Assembly (NCBI GenBank): GCA_963575645.1 | Contig: OY754466.1 | Coordinates: forward strand, 14,114,001 to 14,178,000 | DNA length: 64,000 nt | From: Xanthostigma xanthostigma | Taxonomy: Eukaryota > Arthropoda > Insecta > Raphidioptera > Raphidiidae | Direction: 5' to 3' | Shown: one piece after another, positions 43,560-54,025 of the stretch | Position numbering within the stretch: the first letter of the stretch is position 1 | Layout: each line of letters opens with the position of its first letter | Position numbers and translations under genes: made by a program | The notes under the pieces: model-generated | Seen by the model: the letters and a program-made list of their open reading frames with translations, nothing else | What the model was told of the DNA's origin: nothing | Databases searched by the model: none

Positions 43560-43845
43560 GATGTGAAGCTCAGATGACAGATGGAAGAAATATTTTATTA
43601 AAATTGTCATATAGAGGCGCAAGTAGCAAAAGCGTTGAGCTAAGCCGTCAGATGGCATCATGTAGCATTGCTGTGACGTTGTTCAGCGTTGCTCGCTGTT
43701 TCAAAATTAAAGCCGTCAGATGGCAGTATGCAGTATTGTGTCTGTTGTATTACAATATGAAGGTCAGATGACAGAACAAAGTGTTGACGTTGTTTCAAAA
43801 TTAAAGCCGTCAGATGGCAGAAGTTGTTCAGCGTTGCTGTATTTT
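43560..43845 (+). repeat. Imperfect tandem repeats, GCCGTCAGATGGCA unit
   Basis: TTTCAAAATTAAAGCCGTCA followed by GATGGCAG occurs twice (about 43699 and 43794), with looser copies (AAGCCGTCAGATGGCATCAT at 43642; GGTCAGATGACAG at 43761; CTCAGATGACAGATGG at 43569). Units are interspersed with GTTGTTCAGCGTTGCT. Open frames across it are repeat artefacts. Confidence 0.55.
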
Positions 43846-45440
43846 AATTAATTTACAAAAACAAAAGCAATAATAAATTTTTTAGTTGTCGATGTCAGTA
43901 GAGCAAGCAATTATCTGTAAAATGATATATAATTTATGTAGAGAAATTGTGAGGTTTTTTCTAAAAAGGGAGGCAAACATCTTTAACCTTAGCGTATTAA
44001 TATATATGATCTCGAGTATACAACTGTAATCATACTAATAAATAAAATTTCACGGATCCACTGCAGTTTAGTTTTCTTGTCAACGGCTGTTAGATGTCAG
44101 GAATAATTTACTTTTTAATATAGGTACTTTTATTCTATACCGAGCATATAGAAATAAAATCGCAATCGAACCATTAGGGTGTAAAGATATAGTTCTGTCT
44201 TTTTTTAAGTCGAAAGAGCTCGTTGGCTCTGATTGGCTTAACGTCATAGACAAAGACAAAGTTTTTGAAACAGAGTTACTATTGTTTGCTCTATTTTGAC
44301 ATAAATATATAGGTGTCATGGCTGCCGACCAATCCTATTATCGGAGAAATCAGGGAATTACATCGAAGAAAGAGACGCAGATATATTTTCGATACGCTTT
44401 GTTGCCTTCACTCACCTCACATTGAGTAGATAGACAATGATTCCTATAGTTAATTAGATATATATGATCAGAAAAAACGCGGTCGAAGCCGCAAAAAAAA
44501 TTACCTACCTCTGATATCTAACAGCCATTGACTGAATACTTATGTAACTGGGTGGCTGCCAGATGTCAGGTATAATTTAACTTTTCGATATATTCGTCAC
44601 AATTTGAAGTTTGAGGAGAAATCTAAAAGCTTCCGTAATCATTTGCTCTGTGTCTTATGACGTGGTAAGTTGTGGTTACTATTTGCAACTGAACTAAAAT
44701 AAGATGGAATGAACTGTAATTAGCCTTGCCTTTTTCCAACGTCCTTGCCATGTGCAATTGTTAGTTCGGTCAGTACTATAGCAGTGAGTCACGAGGCTCA
44801 AGGCAACATTTAATATACTTGATAACTCTTTTTTTGCTTGAAATAAAATAATTCTCCATTCGTGTTTTGTATAATAAATAATATAAATATTATGTAGGTA
44901 CCTACATAAGCACCACTCTTAACTGGTATTATCCGGATTGTACCTATATTATTATACTGATACTATACAGGGTGTATGTAAAAACGACCAACAACGTTTT
45001 ATAGTCGACCCTATTATTAGACCAATTGAACCCAATTTATCTAGAATGCATCCTTTCGGAAATATAATCTTTTTAAGTTTTCAATTTTACATATTTTTTT
45101 TTTGTTTTTAAGATTCCGTACCTCAGCAGGAAAAAACCCTTGCTGGATCACTTTGTTGTCCGTCAACATCCTTTTGTTCAGAAACAGCTAGAGTTATCAG
45201 GTTGAAATTAACACCAAACACTAAGGTCTACGATCACACAGTCCTTTAAAAAAAATGTGTGAGCTCCGCCCACATAAACTCACGGGGAAAATGTGAAACT
45301 TTTTATTAAACGCTTTTATTTAGCTTGACCACGTATATTTATTTATATAACTATCTTTGTTTCAACTTCTCGTTATCCGATTGAGTTGAAATTTTGCATA
45401 TGTGTGTAGTTCCGATGACAATACAATATTATAATAACTA
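43846..45440. other. Intergenic, no gene seen
   Basis: AT-rich. It contains a GATTCCGTACCTCAGCAGG, then TTGTTGTCCGTC module (about 45110-45165), a relative of the 22286 repeat. A (GGTACCTA)-like motif is at 44897. Confidence 0.45.
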
Positions 45441-45806
45441 GGTGACTGGTCCCGGCTTTCGTCCGGATGCAAATCGCACTTTTAATAAAGCACACTAAAA
45501 AAAAAAACTTTTAAGTTCAGCGGTTTTAACGTGCAATCGATAATGTACTAAAAACTAGAAAATAATTGTCACCATGCGGGGCTTTGATTAAACAAAAATA
45601 AAATCGTGGGGTGCATTTAGAAGAAAACTCACATTTTTTTTAGATTGTAAATCATATTTAGCTTTCGACTGCCTTCTTCGACCATAATGTAACTATAAAT
45701 GCCCCCCACGGTTTTATTTTAATTTAATCAAAGGCCTCTATGGTGACTTCCTAGTTTTTAGTACATCCATTGATTGTACAATAAAATTGCTTAACTTAAA
45801 AATCTT
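45441..45806. mobile_element. Helitron-like end followed by inverted-repeat element
   Basis: CTAGGTGACTGGTCCCGGCTTTCGTCC (read as two pieces from 45441) resembles a minus-strand Helitron 3' end. The following sequence, 45507-45619, pairs with 45695-45804 (AACTTTTAAGTTCAGCGG.. against ..TTGCTTAACTTAAAAATC) over about 110 bp at moderate identity. Non-coding. Confidence 0.45.
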
Positions 45807-46025
45807 TTTCTTCATACCTCGATCGAAAGTACGTACTTTCGTCCCTTATAGCAGGGACGAAAGTTTGACATTTACTCCCTGTTATTTATTATATTAAATG
45901 ACAGCGGTAACCCTAGTTACGAGTATAAATACGCAAGAGAAATTTTTTCCTCTCGCCGTTCTCAATGTCAATCTTTCATCCCTGCTGACGAAAGTACGTA
46001 CTTTCGAGCGGATATGAAGAAAAAT
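45804..46025. mobile_element. Inverted-repeat element, CGAAAGTACGTACTTTCG palindromes
   Basis: TTTTTCTTCATA and TATGAAGAAAAA form outer ends. Each arm carries the same perfect 18-bp palindrome CGAAAGTACGTACTTTCG (45824-45841 and 45989-46006). The interior includes GAGTATAAATACGC, a TATA-like string that may be fortuitous. Confidence 0.65.
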
Positions 46026-46038
46026 CGTATAAGTACAC

Positions 46039-46114
46039 CACACGGGCCTTAAAAGTTGAAATCTCGGCCCTGCGCGTCATGAGCCCGAGGCGAACAACTT
46101 TTAAGGCCCGTGTG
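46039..46114. repeat. Perfect 20-bp-stem hairpin
   Basis: CACACGGGCCTTAAAAGTTG (46039-46058) is the exact reverse complement of 46095-46114, with a 36-base loop that itself is GC-rich (CGGCCCTGCGCGTCATGAGC). It is the size of a small-RNA precursor but lies among transposons. It could be part of a repeat. Confidence 0.65.
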
Positions 46115-46776
46115 ATATAAGTATACTATTTTATCTATTTTGTTTCGAAATTATTTACGTTCACTGAAATGATGACGTAGTTGATACCACGCATGCGCTG
46201 ATACTCAGTGAAATATTTATTTGTATTTATGAACACATACATATATTTGGCACGAAGGTAGGTCTTATGTAGAGTTCTTTGACTGCCATCGCATGCATAG
46301 ATACTTATATACCTACAAATGACAATACAATTTTAATATAATATTCTTCATAGAAAAAAAAGGTCAACAGGCCTAATATTGTCCCGTGAGTATGCTAAAA
46401 CGTTGGTCGTTTTAACAGACAGCCTGTATAATATGTTTATTATGCATACATAAAATTAATAGTTGTGTCTGTCCACGGATTAAGTATTTGTGTCTTAAAA
46501 ACATATTCCCCGTTATAATTTCGTAACCAGTCATAATATTACACTTATTACGGAAAAAAACACTGGCCGCATTGCCAAACCCTGCCGACAAGAATGTACC
46601 ATTATGTAAAAAAAATAAAATATTCCTTAATACGGCCCATAAAATGATTACATTTTTCTTACGTTCAATATGCGACAAGCATTTTTTTTTTATCCAGCTG
46701 CACCTTTAGTAATTTCACAATAAGTTCAGCACTGTGAAGCTGATAATCTTGAAATTAAAAAGGCATAATTCTAATA
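46115..46776. other. Intergenic, no gene seen
   Basis: AT-rich; the 88-codon minus-strand open frame at 46412-46678 has no recognisable family. Confidence 0.45.
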
Positions 46777-48218
46777 GTCCGGGAGCTGTCGATCTAAAAA
46801 GCCCCCTCATATGTGCATACACTTTTTTTTATGTAAATTAATAGTTTAAAAGTATATAAACAAGAAACGCTTGGTTTGCGTTGATTTAAATAGCCGAAAA
46901 AATGTTTAAAAAAATTAATTATAAAAAAATGACATTAATGTTTCTCCTACATCACGGATATTGGTTGCTAGCATCTAATTTTACAAAAAATTTCGTGCTT
47001 TTTAAGAAAACATTCGCGCAAACCAATTTTTTTTGCCGAGAGAGTCAGGCAACCCTCTTAAAGTTTGTGATGAGGGAGAAAATTTCACCGTCATTCGTAA
47101 CATAATTTTTTTTTTTTCATTTTATTCGTTTTAATGTGAATTTTAAGAATATGTTGGTTTGCGGGCTCTAAAATTGCCGGAAATACTCCGCAAACCAGTT
47201 TTAAATGCGCTAGCTCCAAGCTTATTTTCCACTAGTAATATTTAAATCAATAAATTTATATTAAAATAAATGTTATATAAAATTAAATATTGAATTTTTT
47301 TTTAGATTTATAATTATGAAAGGATATACCTATATGATCATAGGAAAAATAGGGATTTTTTTTTAGACAGTTTAAATAGTCAAATAAATTTAAAATAATT
47401 GACACGAGTTTATGCTCCAACATAATTTATTTATTATCAACAATCGAGATCAATATCATCAATATTCCATCGATTGTTTTCTCTTGGTTCTATATCTTCT
47501 TCTCTGTCTTAAAGTATTATGTATACCCTATAGCAGATGCAGGTAAATTTCAAGCGTACAGAAGAAAGAAAGAGAAAAATTTCTATAAGTTATTCCACTG
47601 CAGCAACTGTATCATGTATAAAAAAAAAAAAGAAAAATTAAATTTTGTAAGAAACAAAATCAATATTAATATAACAAACAAGATTATAATAATTGTGGAA
47701 CAACAGTAGTTCTACAAAAAACATTTATTTTAATATAAATTTATTGATTTAAATATTACTAGTGGAAAATAAGCTTGGAGCTAGCGCATTTAAAACTGGT
47801 TTGCGGAGTATTTCCGGCAATTTTAGAGCCCGCAAACCTACATATTCTTAAAATTCACATTAAAACGAATAAAATGAAAAAAAAAAAATTATGTTACGAA
47901 TGACGGTGAAATTTTCTCCCTCATCACAAACTTTAAGAGGGTTGCCTGACTCTCTCGGCAAAAAAAATTGGTTTGCGCGAATGTTTTCTTAAAAAGCACG
48001 AAATTTTTTGTAAAATTGGATGCTAGCAACCAATATCCGTGATGTAGGAGAAACATTAATGTCATTTTTTTATAATTAATTTTTTTAAACATTTTTTCGG
48101 CTATTTAAATCAACGCAAACCAAGCGTTTCTTGTTTATATACTTTTAAACTATTAATTTACATAAAAAAAATTGCATGCACAATATGAGGGGGCTTTTTA
48201 GATCGACAGCTCCCGGAC
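46777..48218. mobile_element. 1.44-kb long-inverted-repeat element, TA-flanked
   Basis: GTCCGGGAGCTGTCGATC at 46777 and its complement ending at 48218 begin arms of about 497 bp (46777-47273 and 47721-48218) that are almost identical. The spacer of about 447 bp is AT-rich and non-coding. TA flanks both ends. Because the arms mirror each other, the same 67-codon open frame appears at 46902-47105 (+) and 47889-48092 (-). I do not regard it as a gene. It is a fold-back or long-TIR DNA element, superfamily unknown. Transcripts would form a ~500-bp double-stranded RNA. Confidence 0.88.
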
Positions 48219-48369
48219 TATAAGGTTTTAACTTCAATTTTGCAATAATTTCGAGTATTGCACATACCGCTACACTACCAGTATGTGCTCTATTATCGCT
48301 TTGCGTTTCAAAGCTGACTTTAGTTCATACAAGCAGCGATATCTAAGTTAATTTCACACGAAATCCATT

Positions 48370-48660
48370 CAAATTGTGGCTTTTTGAAAAGAGGAGATTC
48401 TGTTCCATAAAACAAAACCATTTTTAGATCGATTCGAGTTCATAATTACTACCAAACTTGTAATTGAAAATCACGAACTGCAATTGTCGGTTTGTTTGTA
48501 CGTATGTAGTAATGTACGTACGTGTGTATGTATGTACGTACGTGTGTATGTATGTACGTACGTGTGTACGTACGTACGTCCGAACTCTACAGATCGCAGC
48601 TTTGGTCGGATCGCCTTGGTTTATATTTTATTTACTTTGTTTACTATTAGACTAGAACCA
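48370..48660 (+). repeat. Dispersed repeat with expanded (TACG/TATG) microsatellite
   Basis: This is a second copy of the 17010-17180 repeat (GTAATTGAAAATCACGAACT, TTGTCGGTTTGTTTGTACGT, CGCCTTGGTTTATA). The internal tract at 48500-48577 has grown to about 80 bp of alternating TACG/TGTG/TATG units. The open frames over it encode Tyr/Val/Cys periodicities and are artefacts. Confidence 0.68.
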
Positions 48661-48827
48661 TATTTAAATTCACTAAAATGTGTTCAGTAGTTTATTTTTT
48701 ATAAACAATTTTAGTTTTTATTATTTTTGACAGCTACTAGTTAAAAAACAACATAATTACTATAGTAAATTACCGTAGAATAAGTGCTATAGTTCTATAC
48801 CACGATAACCGCGCCACAGGTGAAAGA

Positions 48828-48899
48828 GTGCCATGGTATAGTGGATAACGCCTTAGTGTAGTAAAGTGACAAGATCCTGGATTCGATACCTGCTGACAT
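48828..48899 (+). repeat. tRNA-like sequence, probably SINE head or tRNA pseudogene
   Basis: CATGGTATAGTGGATAACGC resembles a pol III A box, and CCTGGATTCGATACC a B box at suitable spacing. The acceptor stem does not pair well and no CCA-type end context is seen, so it is not called a functional tRNA. Confidence 0.4.
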
Positions 48900-50210
48900 C
48901 ATTGAATTTTATTTAATTTTTCAATTCCATTTTAGTTCACTTGATATTTATGTATTATATATATTTCTCATATATTTTTTTTTATTTTTATTTCAATTTT
49001 CATTATACAGTGGAAAACTTGCGGAATGTGCACTTTTTTTCAACTACTTTTTTAATGTTGCGGAAAACTAACCAAATTTTTACCGATTTCGCCAATTTTT
49101 TACAGGCTTCGTGCGGTAATGGATTCCATTGTGTGTATAGCTACTAAATTTAATTGAAATCAATTATATAAATATTTATCACGTTTTCTGAAGAAAAGGA
49201 CAACAAAAGAATTATATTTTTATAGACTGACATTGCTAATTTTAAATATTATAATGAAGGTCAATGAAACAAAGAAATTTTTAAATATTCTAAATGAAAT
49301 AAAACGTACGTTATTAAATATGCGTAACGCAAGACATCTTACGTTTGGTTTTTAGAATTTAAATTGCATTGTTACATCATTAAAAACTCGACCGGCCGTT
49401 AAACGTAACGAAAATTTTAATTTAAATTAAATAAGCTACCTATCAGAGAGACTTTGGTATCAAAAAAGTCACAGTTTTGCCGCGTAACTTCAAAAGAAAA
49501 CGTATTTTGGGGCTAGCGCACATGAAGAGCGTTCAACGCGCGTTAGCCTAACTCGCTCACTGGGCGCATACGTCATATCAGTCAGACAATTTTTGAATGA
49601 AATGTTTCCAAACAGATGGAGGGGTGGTTTTTATTTTATTTTTGTACAAAAAAATTAAAATAATGATTTATAAGAGCCTTTTATTGTTAAAAAAGCCAAG
49701 TAAAATAAAAATAAATCAAAATAAAATAGAAATCCTCAAGATTACCACGATAATTCGATAGAAATAACAATTAATGCAGTCATGGCTAACTCTGATCCAA
49801 GTATTTTTTCCCAATGCTAATATCCCTATATGTGCACCTTACGTGTTTACATACTGTATAATATATGCCGATATATTGTTGCCGGGTTCGTGCGCCAATA
49901 GCAGGCCGCTTAAAAAACGTTCATGCACAAAGAACCTAACAAGACGTGTTTGACATTTTTATAAGCTAACAGACACTTTAATATCTGTAATTTTGCAAAT
50001 TACTATTAAATTTGAAATATAAAAAAAACAAGAGTAATTATATACAAGGATTTATATTGAACGAATTCCTTGAACGTAATACATTTAATTAGTTGTCCTT
50101 CGATTGTTTTTCGGTACAATAAATAATTTAATTAAAACACGATTGTAAATGAAATCAATTTTCCATATTCGTACACTGCCGTTCAAAGCCAAAAGACGTA
50201 TCTCATATTG
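48900..50210. other. Intergenic, no gene seen
   Basis: AT-rich with no recognised repeat or exon. Confidence 0.45.
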
Positions 50211-50450
50211 CAGGGGTCGCGTACCTATGGTACGCGTGCCACAGGTGGCACGCGACAGATTATTTTGAACACGGCATTGATCGAGGTGCAAAATCGAAAT
50301 AATTAAAAATATGCTAGATTTCGGAAAAAATTGACTATTACCAAATAAAAAATACGAAAAAGTTTCATAGCGCTCAGTGTACCTATTATCGAATTTATTC
50401 TTTTCATCTATGTTTGAACTGAAAAAAATCATCAGATTGGGCAAAGATAG
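50211..50450. repeat. CAGGGGTCGCGTACC-type element, interrupted
   Basis: CAGGGGTCGCGTACC, a small hairpin (GGTACGCGTGCCACAGGTGG) and the body GAGGTGCAAAATCGAAATAA match a second locus at 56829-57000. Its right side runs into the hAT element at 50460. The 122-codon minus-strand frame here is repeat-derived. Confidence 0.55.
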
Positions 50451-50459
50451 CATCGCAAC

Positions 50460-51145
50460 TAGGGATTGCTCCCGGGAATTCCCGGTACTAAATTTCCCGA
50501 GAATTCCCTGAAAATTGCATCTCCTTCAGTACCGGGAAATGAAACCAATTTCCCGGGAATTCCGGAACAACAAAAAATTTTACTAATTTTAATGTTTTAA
50601 CTTTTTTCAAACTGTAAATGCTGTAATCGTCGCCGTTGATTTGAAACATAACGTTTTAAGTAAATAACACCCATGTGATCTTACCGCAATTTCTTTCTGC
50701 TTTACTGTCTATAACGACTATATGAGTTTCTGTTAAGTTACGACTGCGAGTATAGAATTTTTGTGAATTTTTCAAAACCAAACTGAATAGATACAATTTA
50801 TTAAATTTGAATTTAAGGCTCCTTTTTCATGACAAGAATGAATGAATTTTTGTTACAGTTGAGTTGAGTTAAGATAATACTTAATACTATATTTGTTGAT
50901 TATCAAAGATTATTATTATTGAGACTGCTTGTAATATTTAAAGTTTATTGAATTACGTAGGGTAATTCAGTGATTTGTATTGTGATTAAACTTCTTCAAA
51001 ACAATTTCCAACATTTTATTTCACGCACAACAAGCATTTAACACATTTTTCTCTAGTATCGAATCTCTAGGTATTTCTCGGTACTGGATCTGCCCCAGTA
51101 CCGGGAAATACAAATTCGATTTCAGTACCGAAACTGCAAACCCTA
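50460..51145. mobile_element. hAT-like MITE with perfect 8-bp duplication
   Basis: ATCGCAAC flanks both ends (50452-50459, 51146-51153). Ends TAGGGATTGC and GCAAACCCTA are imperfect inverted repeats, and the subterminal regions carry several GGTACTG/CAGTACC and CCCGGGAATTCC motifs (50470-50570; 51060-51130). 686 bp, non-coding. It is inserted in or beside the 50211-50450 repeat. Confidence 0.85.
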
Positions 51146-51153
51146 ATCGCAAC

Positions 51154-51524
51154 ACCACTATTATTTTACATCTTTAAAAACGAATTAAACAGACTATTAA
51201 AGTGAATTTTATTTTACCACAAAAATGACATAAATGGTTTATCTTTTAGTCATAGATATTCAATTAATTGATTTTAAGTGATTTTAATAATAATTATTTA
51301 ATATGCATAGGTACTATCCGAGCAACGATCTCGAGTTTACAAGAAACACAGAGTTATCGAATAAAATTTACTAAACTTTCATAAAGTTTACATAATATGG
51401 AATTACCCAATTATTTAATTGCAGTTCTACTTGAATTGTCCGCTACACAACAATAACATCATAACTTTCCTGATTAGATTTTTATCAAATCTGCAATCTC
51501 TTTAACTTAATGATGATATTCATT
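51154..51524. other. Intergenic, no gene seen
   Basis: AT-rich sequence without recognised features. Confidence 0.4.
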
Positions 51525-53278
51525 TTACCATTCCAACCCAATGGTAGTAGTTTAGGTTAAAATTCACTTTTATTATATTTATTCGTTTAAGGTCCCCCGA
51601 ATCCAAAAAACATATTTTTGGATAAAACTCCGTGCGTCTGTTTGTCTGTAAACACGATACAGTTCAAACGGATGAACGGATTAAAACCAAATTTTGGGAG
51701 GATGTTTGATACGCAAGTATGAAGAGCCCTATTGTTTTTGGGGAACATCGGCGGAAGCGCAAAAGAGATATATGCTATAACGTTGTTTTTTATATAATCT
51801 AATATATAAAATTTTCGTGTCACAGTTTTTGTTGCCATACTCCTCCGAAACGGCTTGACCGATTTTGATGAAATTTTTTGTGCTTATCCGGTATCTATGA
51901 GAATCGGTAACATCTATTTTTCATCCCCCTAAATGTTAGGGGTAGTCCACCCCTAAATTTTTTTTTTATTTTTTAGACAAAATTTTTAATTTCTATTTTT
52001 TTATGATACAACATACAAAAATACATACAATAGGTCATATGCATGCATTTTTTTTATATTTTTAATAGATTATATAGTCAACCATAATACGGAAAAAAGT
52101 TGATAATCATCTTAAAATGTAATATTATCATTAAGAAAAAAATATTTAATTTCACATTCAAAAATAGCCAGTTTAAACAATCGGCCATGTTGGCGGGCTT
52201 ATGTGACGTCATGATATATGATGCATGTCAACCTGGATGTCAAATTGTCAATGTTCTAAATAAAGTTTATTGGTTGTTTTCTCTAAATACTGACATAATC
52301 TTAGTGTAAGACGACACAGTCGCCATGGAAACTGTTGTTGATATATATTCTGACGTCACGCTGCGTTTTGAAAATTCGAAAATAGCGCGTATTTTCTACA
52401 TTTCTTTTTTATTATTTGTATTTTTGTCAGTGATTAAATTAACAAAATAACCATTACGATATGATGAGGAACTAAAATATATTCCGAAATAAAAATTTGA
52501 ACAAATTTGGAGTCTCATGCATATGACCTATCCTCAATTTTCACCCTTCTACGATCAACCCTTATTTTTTAATAGCCATTTTAGTAATTTAATCATTTTT
52601 CCTCTCCGGTCGAAAACTGATCAATCGTCATTTAATTAGTTATCCCCGCCAGATGTCTACAGGTGTCACTTCGCCAACATCTATTTTTCATCCCCCTAAA
52701 TGTTAGGGGTAGTCCACCCCTAAATTTTTTTTCTTCCTTCCCCATTCGTTCTTTTGCACCGGGCACGACGGCGCAGCCGGAGTGCTTGACATACACACAT
52801 ATACGTCCATGTATATTTTAAAATAAATAAAATAGATAGATAGATGTTCCAATTAAATTGTTTTATTATTTCACTTTATACGTAGCGAAGCACGTACAGG
52901 GCCGCTAGTAATAGTATATTTTTCATAACGGGATATTATTCTATTTACTTTTTCAAGAAAGTTTTGTTTTTTTTCTAAACTTTATAGTTTCTAAAATATT
53001 TTGATAATAAAAAAATCAGCTGTTCTTTTGTTTTGTAGATCTCTCAGAAAGAAATTAGCTAAGCATGCTTTGATTAATTTTTACACGACGTGGAATATAT
53101 TATGTACTTACAGGGAGCCAACGATTAGCAAATATCATATTTAATACTAGCCATTACCCGCGTCACCTCACGCATTATCAGAAATGTTATTTTTTCTATA
53201 TTATTATACATAATATGTAAAATGTCAATATTTTAGAATTTGGAATGGTCCCGTCGCCCAATTGGCTGGAATTTTTTT
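51525..53278. repeat. Dispersed repeat (11405 family, reverse), split by a Helitron
   Basis: The left part, 51525-51797 (CCATTCCAACCCA, AAAACCAAATTTTGGGAGGA, GAAGAGCCCTATTG), and the right part, 52909-53278 (TTTTTCATAACGGGATATT, AAGCATGCTTTGATTAATTT, ATGGTCCCGTCGCCCAATTG), together reconstruct the reverse complement of 11405-12176. The intervening 51798-52908 is foreign. Confidence 0.82.
51798..52908 (+). mobile_element. Non-autonomous Helitron, 1111 bp
   Basis: It starts TCTAATATATAAAATTTTCG and ends with hairpin TACGTAGCGAAGCACGTA, then CAGGGCCG and CTAG (52905-52908). Host A precedes and T follows, so it obeys the TC..CTRR, A|T insertion rule. Removing it restores TATATAA|TAATAGTATA, matching the uninterrupted relative TATATAATAATGATATAC near 26950. 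Inside, a 55-57-bp block (CATCTATTTTTCATCCCCCT..) occurs twice, at about 51910-51968 and 52676-52730. No Rep/helicase is encoded. Confidence 0.85.
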
Positions 53279-53473
53279 ATAACTTTTATAACTTTAATAA
53301 ATATCAGGGAAAATATATTATATAAAATATTTTTATACATAAAAAGAGGACATTTAAAAAATTGCTGTTAATTTTGTTTTTTTTTTAATAAATAATTAAA
53401 TAAATATGAAATTTTGATCTTTCAATCAATAGTTATTATTTTTAAAATTTATTATAATTGATGTTAATAAACA

Positions 53474-53520
53474 CTAGCGGCCCGGTCTGTGGTCGAAGTT
53501 TGACCCTATTTCACTCCGCA
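53474..53520 (-). mobile_element. Helitron 3'-end remnant
   Basis: CTAGCGGCCCGGTCTGTGG (minus-strand CTRR end at 53474-53477). The body is not recognisable beyond this. Confidence 0.4.
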
Positions 53521-54025
53521 TTTACTCCGCTAATATTTTATAGTGGTATGGACGTAAACAATGAATATTTTTTTACAGTGTATGAACGTATGTTTTATTT
53601 TCTTTAATTTAATGTATTTGTAACACATATTATACATAAATTTTATCTTTCTAGTTTCTGGACTCGTTCTTCATATGTACTCTAACTATGCCAAATCTCA
53701 CAGTATGGTAAAAAGGGGTGCAACGTTTTTTCTTTACGTATATTAACATATAGCTGATATTTGGGTAGAAATTTATCTATTAAAGCTGAAGCTCTTTCAA
53801 AAAGAGCCACAAAAAAGACTAAAATATTTAAATTTTAAGATCGGTGCCAATTTAATTATTTTTTAATTGTATTATCTTTTAAAATTGTCGTCGATCTCAA
53901 AACTTAATTATATTTTAGTTTTTTTAGTGGCTTCTTTTATATAAAAATACAAGATTTTCCTCAGCTTCGGCGTATGTCAATTAAAATATTATTAAGTTAA
54001 TTAAAAAAAATGTTTTTTATTACAG
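53521..54025. other. Upstream of ATP13A coding exon 1, presumed 5' UTR intron
   Basis: AT-rich sequence ending in acceptor TTTTTTATTACAG. An upstream non-coding exon must exist but was not identified. Confidence 0.5.

Noticed and set aside
46902-48092. Two identical 67-codon frames on opposite strands
   Set aside because: They are the same sequence in the mirrored arms of a long inverted-repeat element; no protein family recognised.
48828-48899. Functional tRNA gene
   Set aside because: Box motifs present but arms do not pair convincingly; more likely a SINE head or pseudogene.
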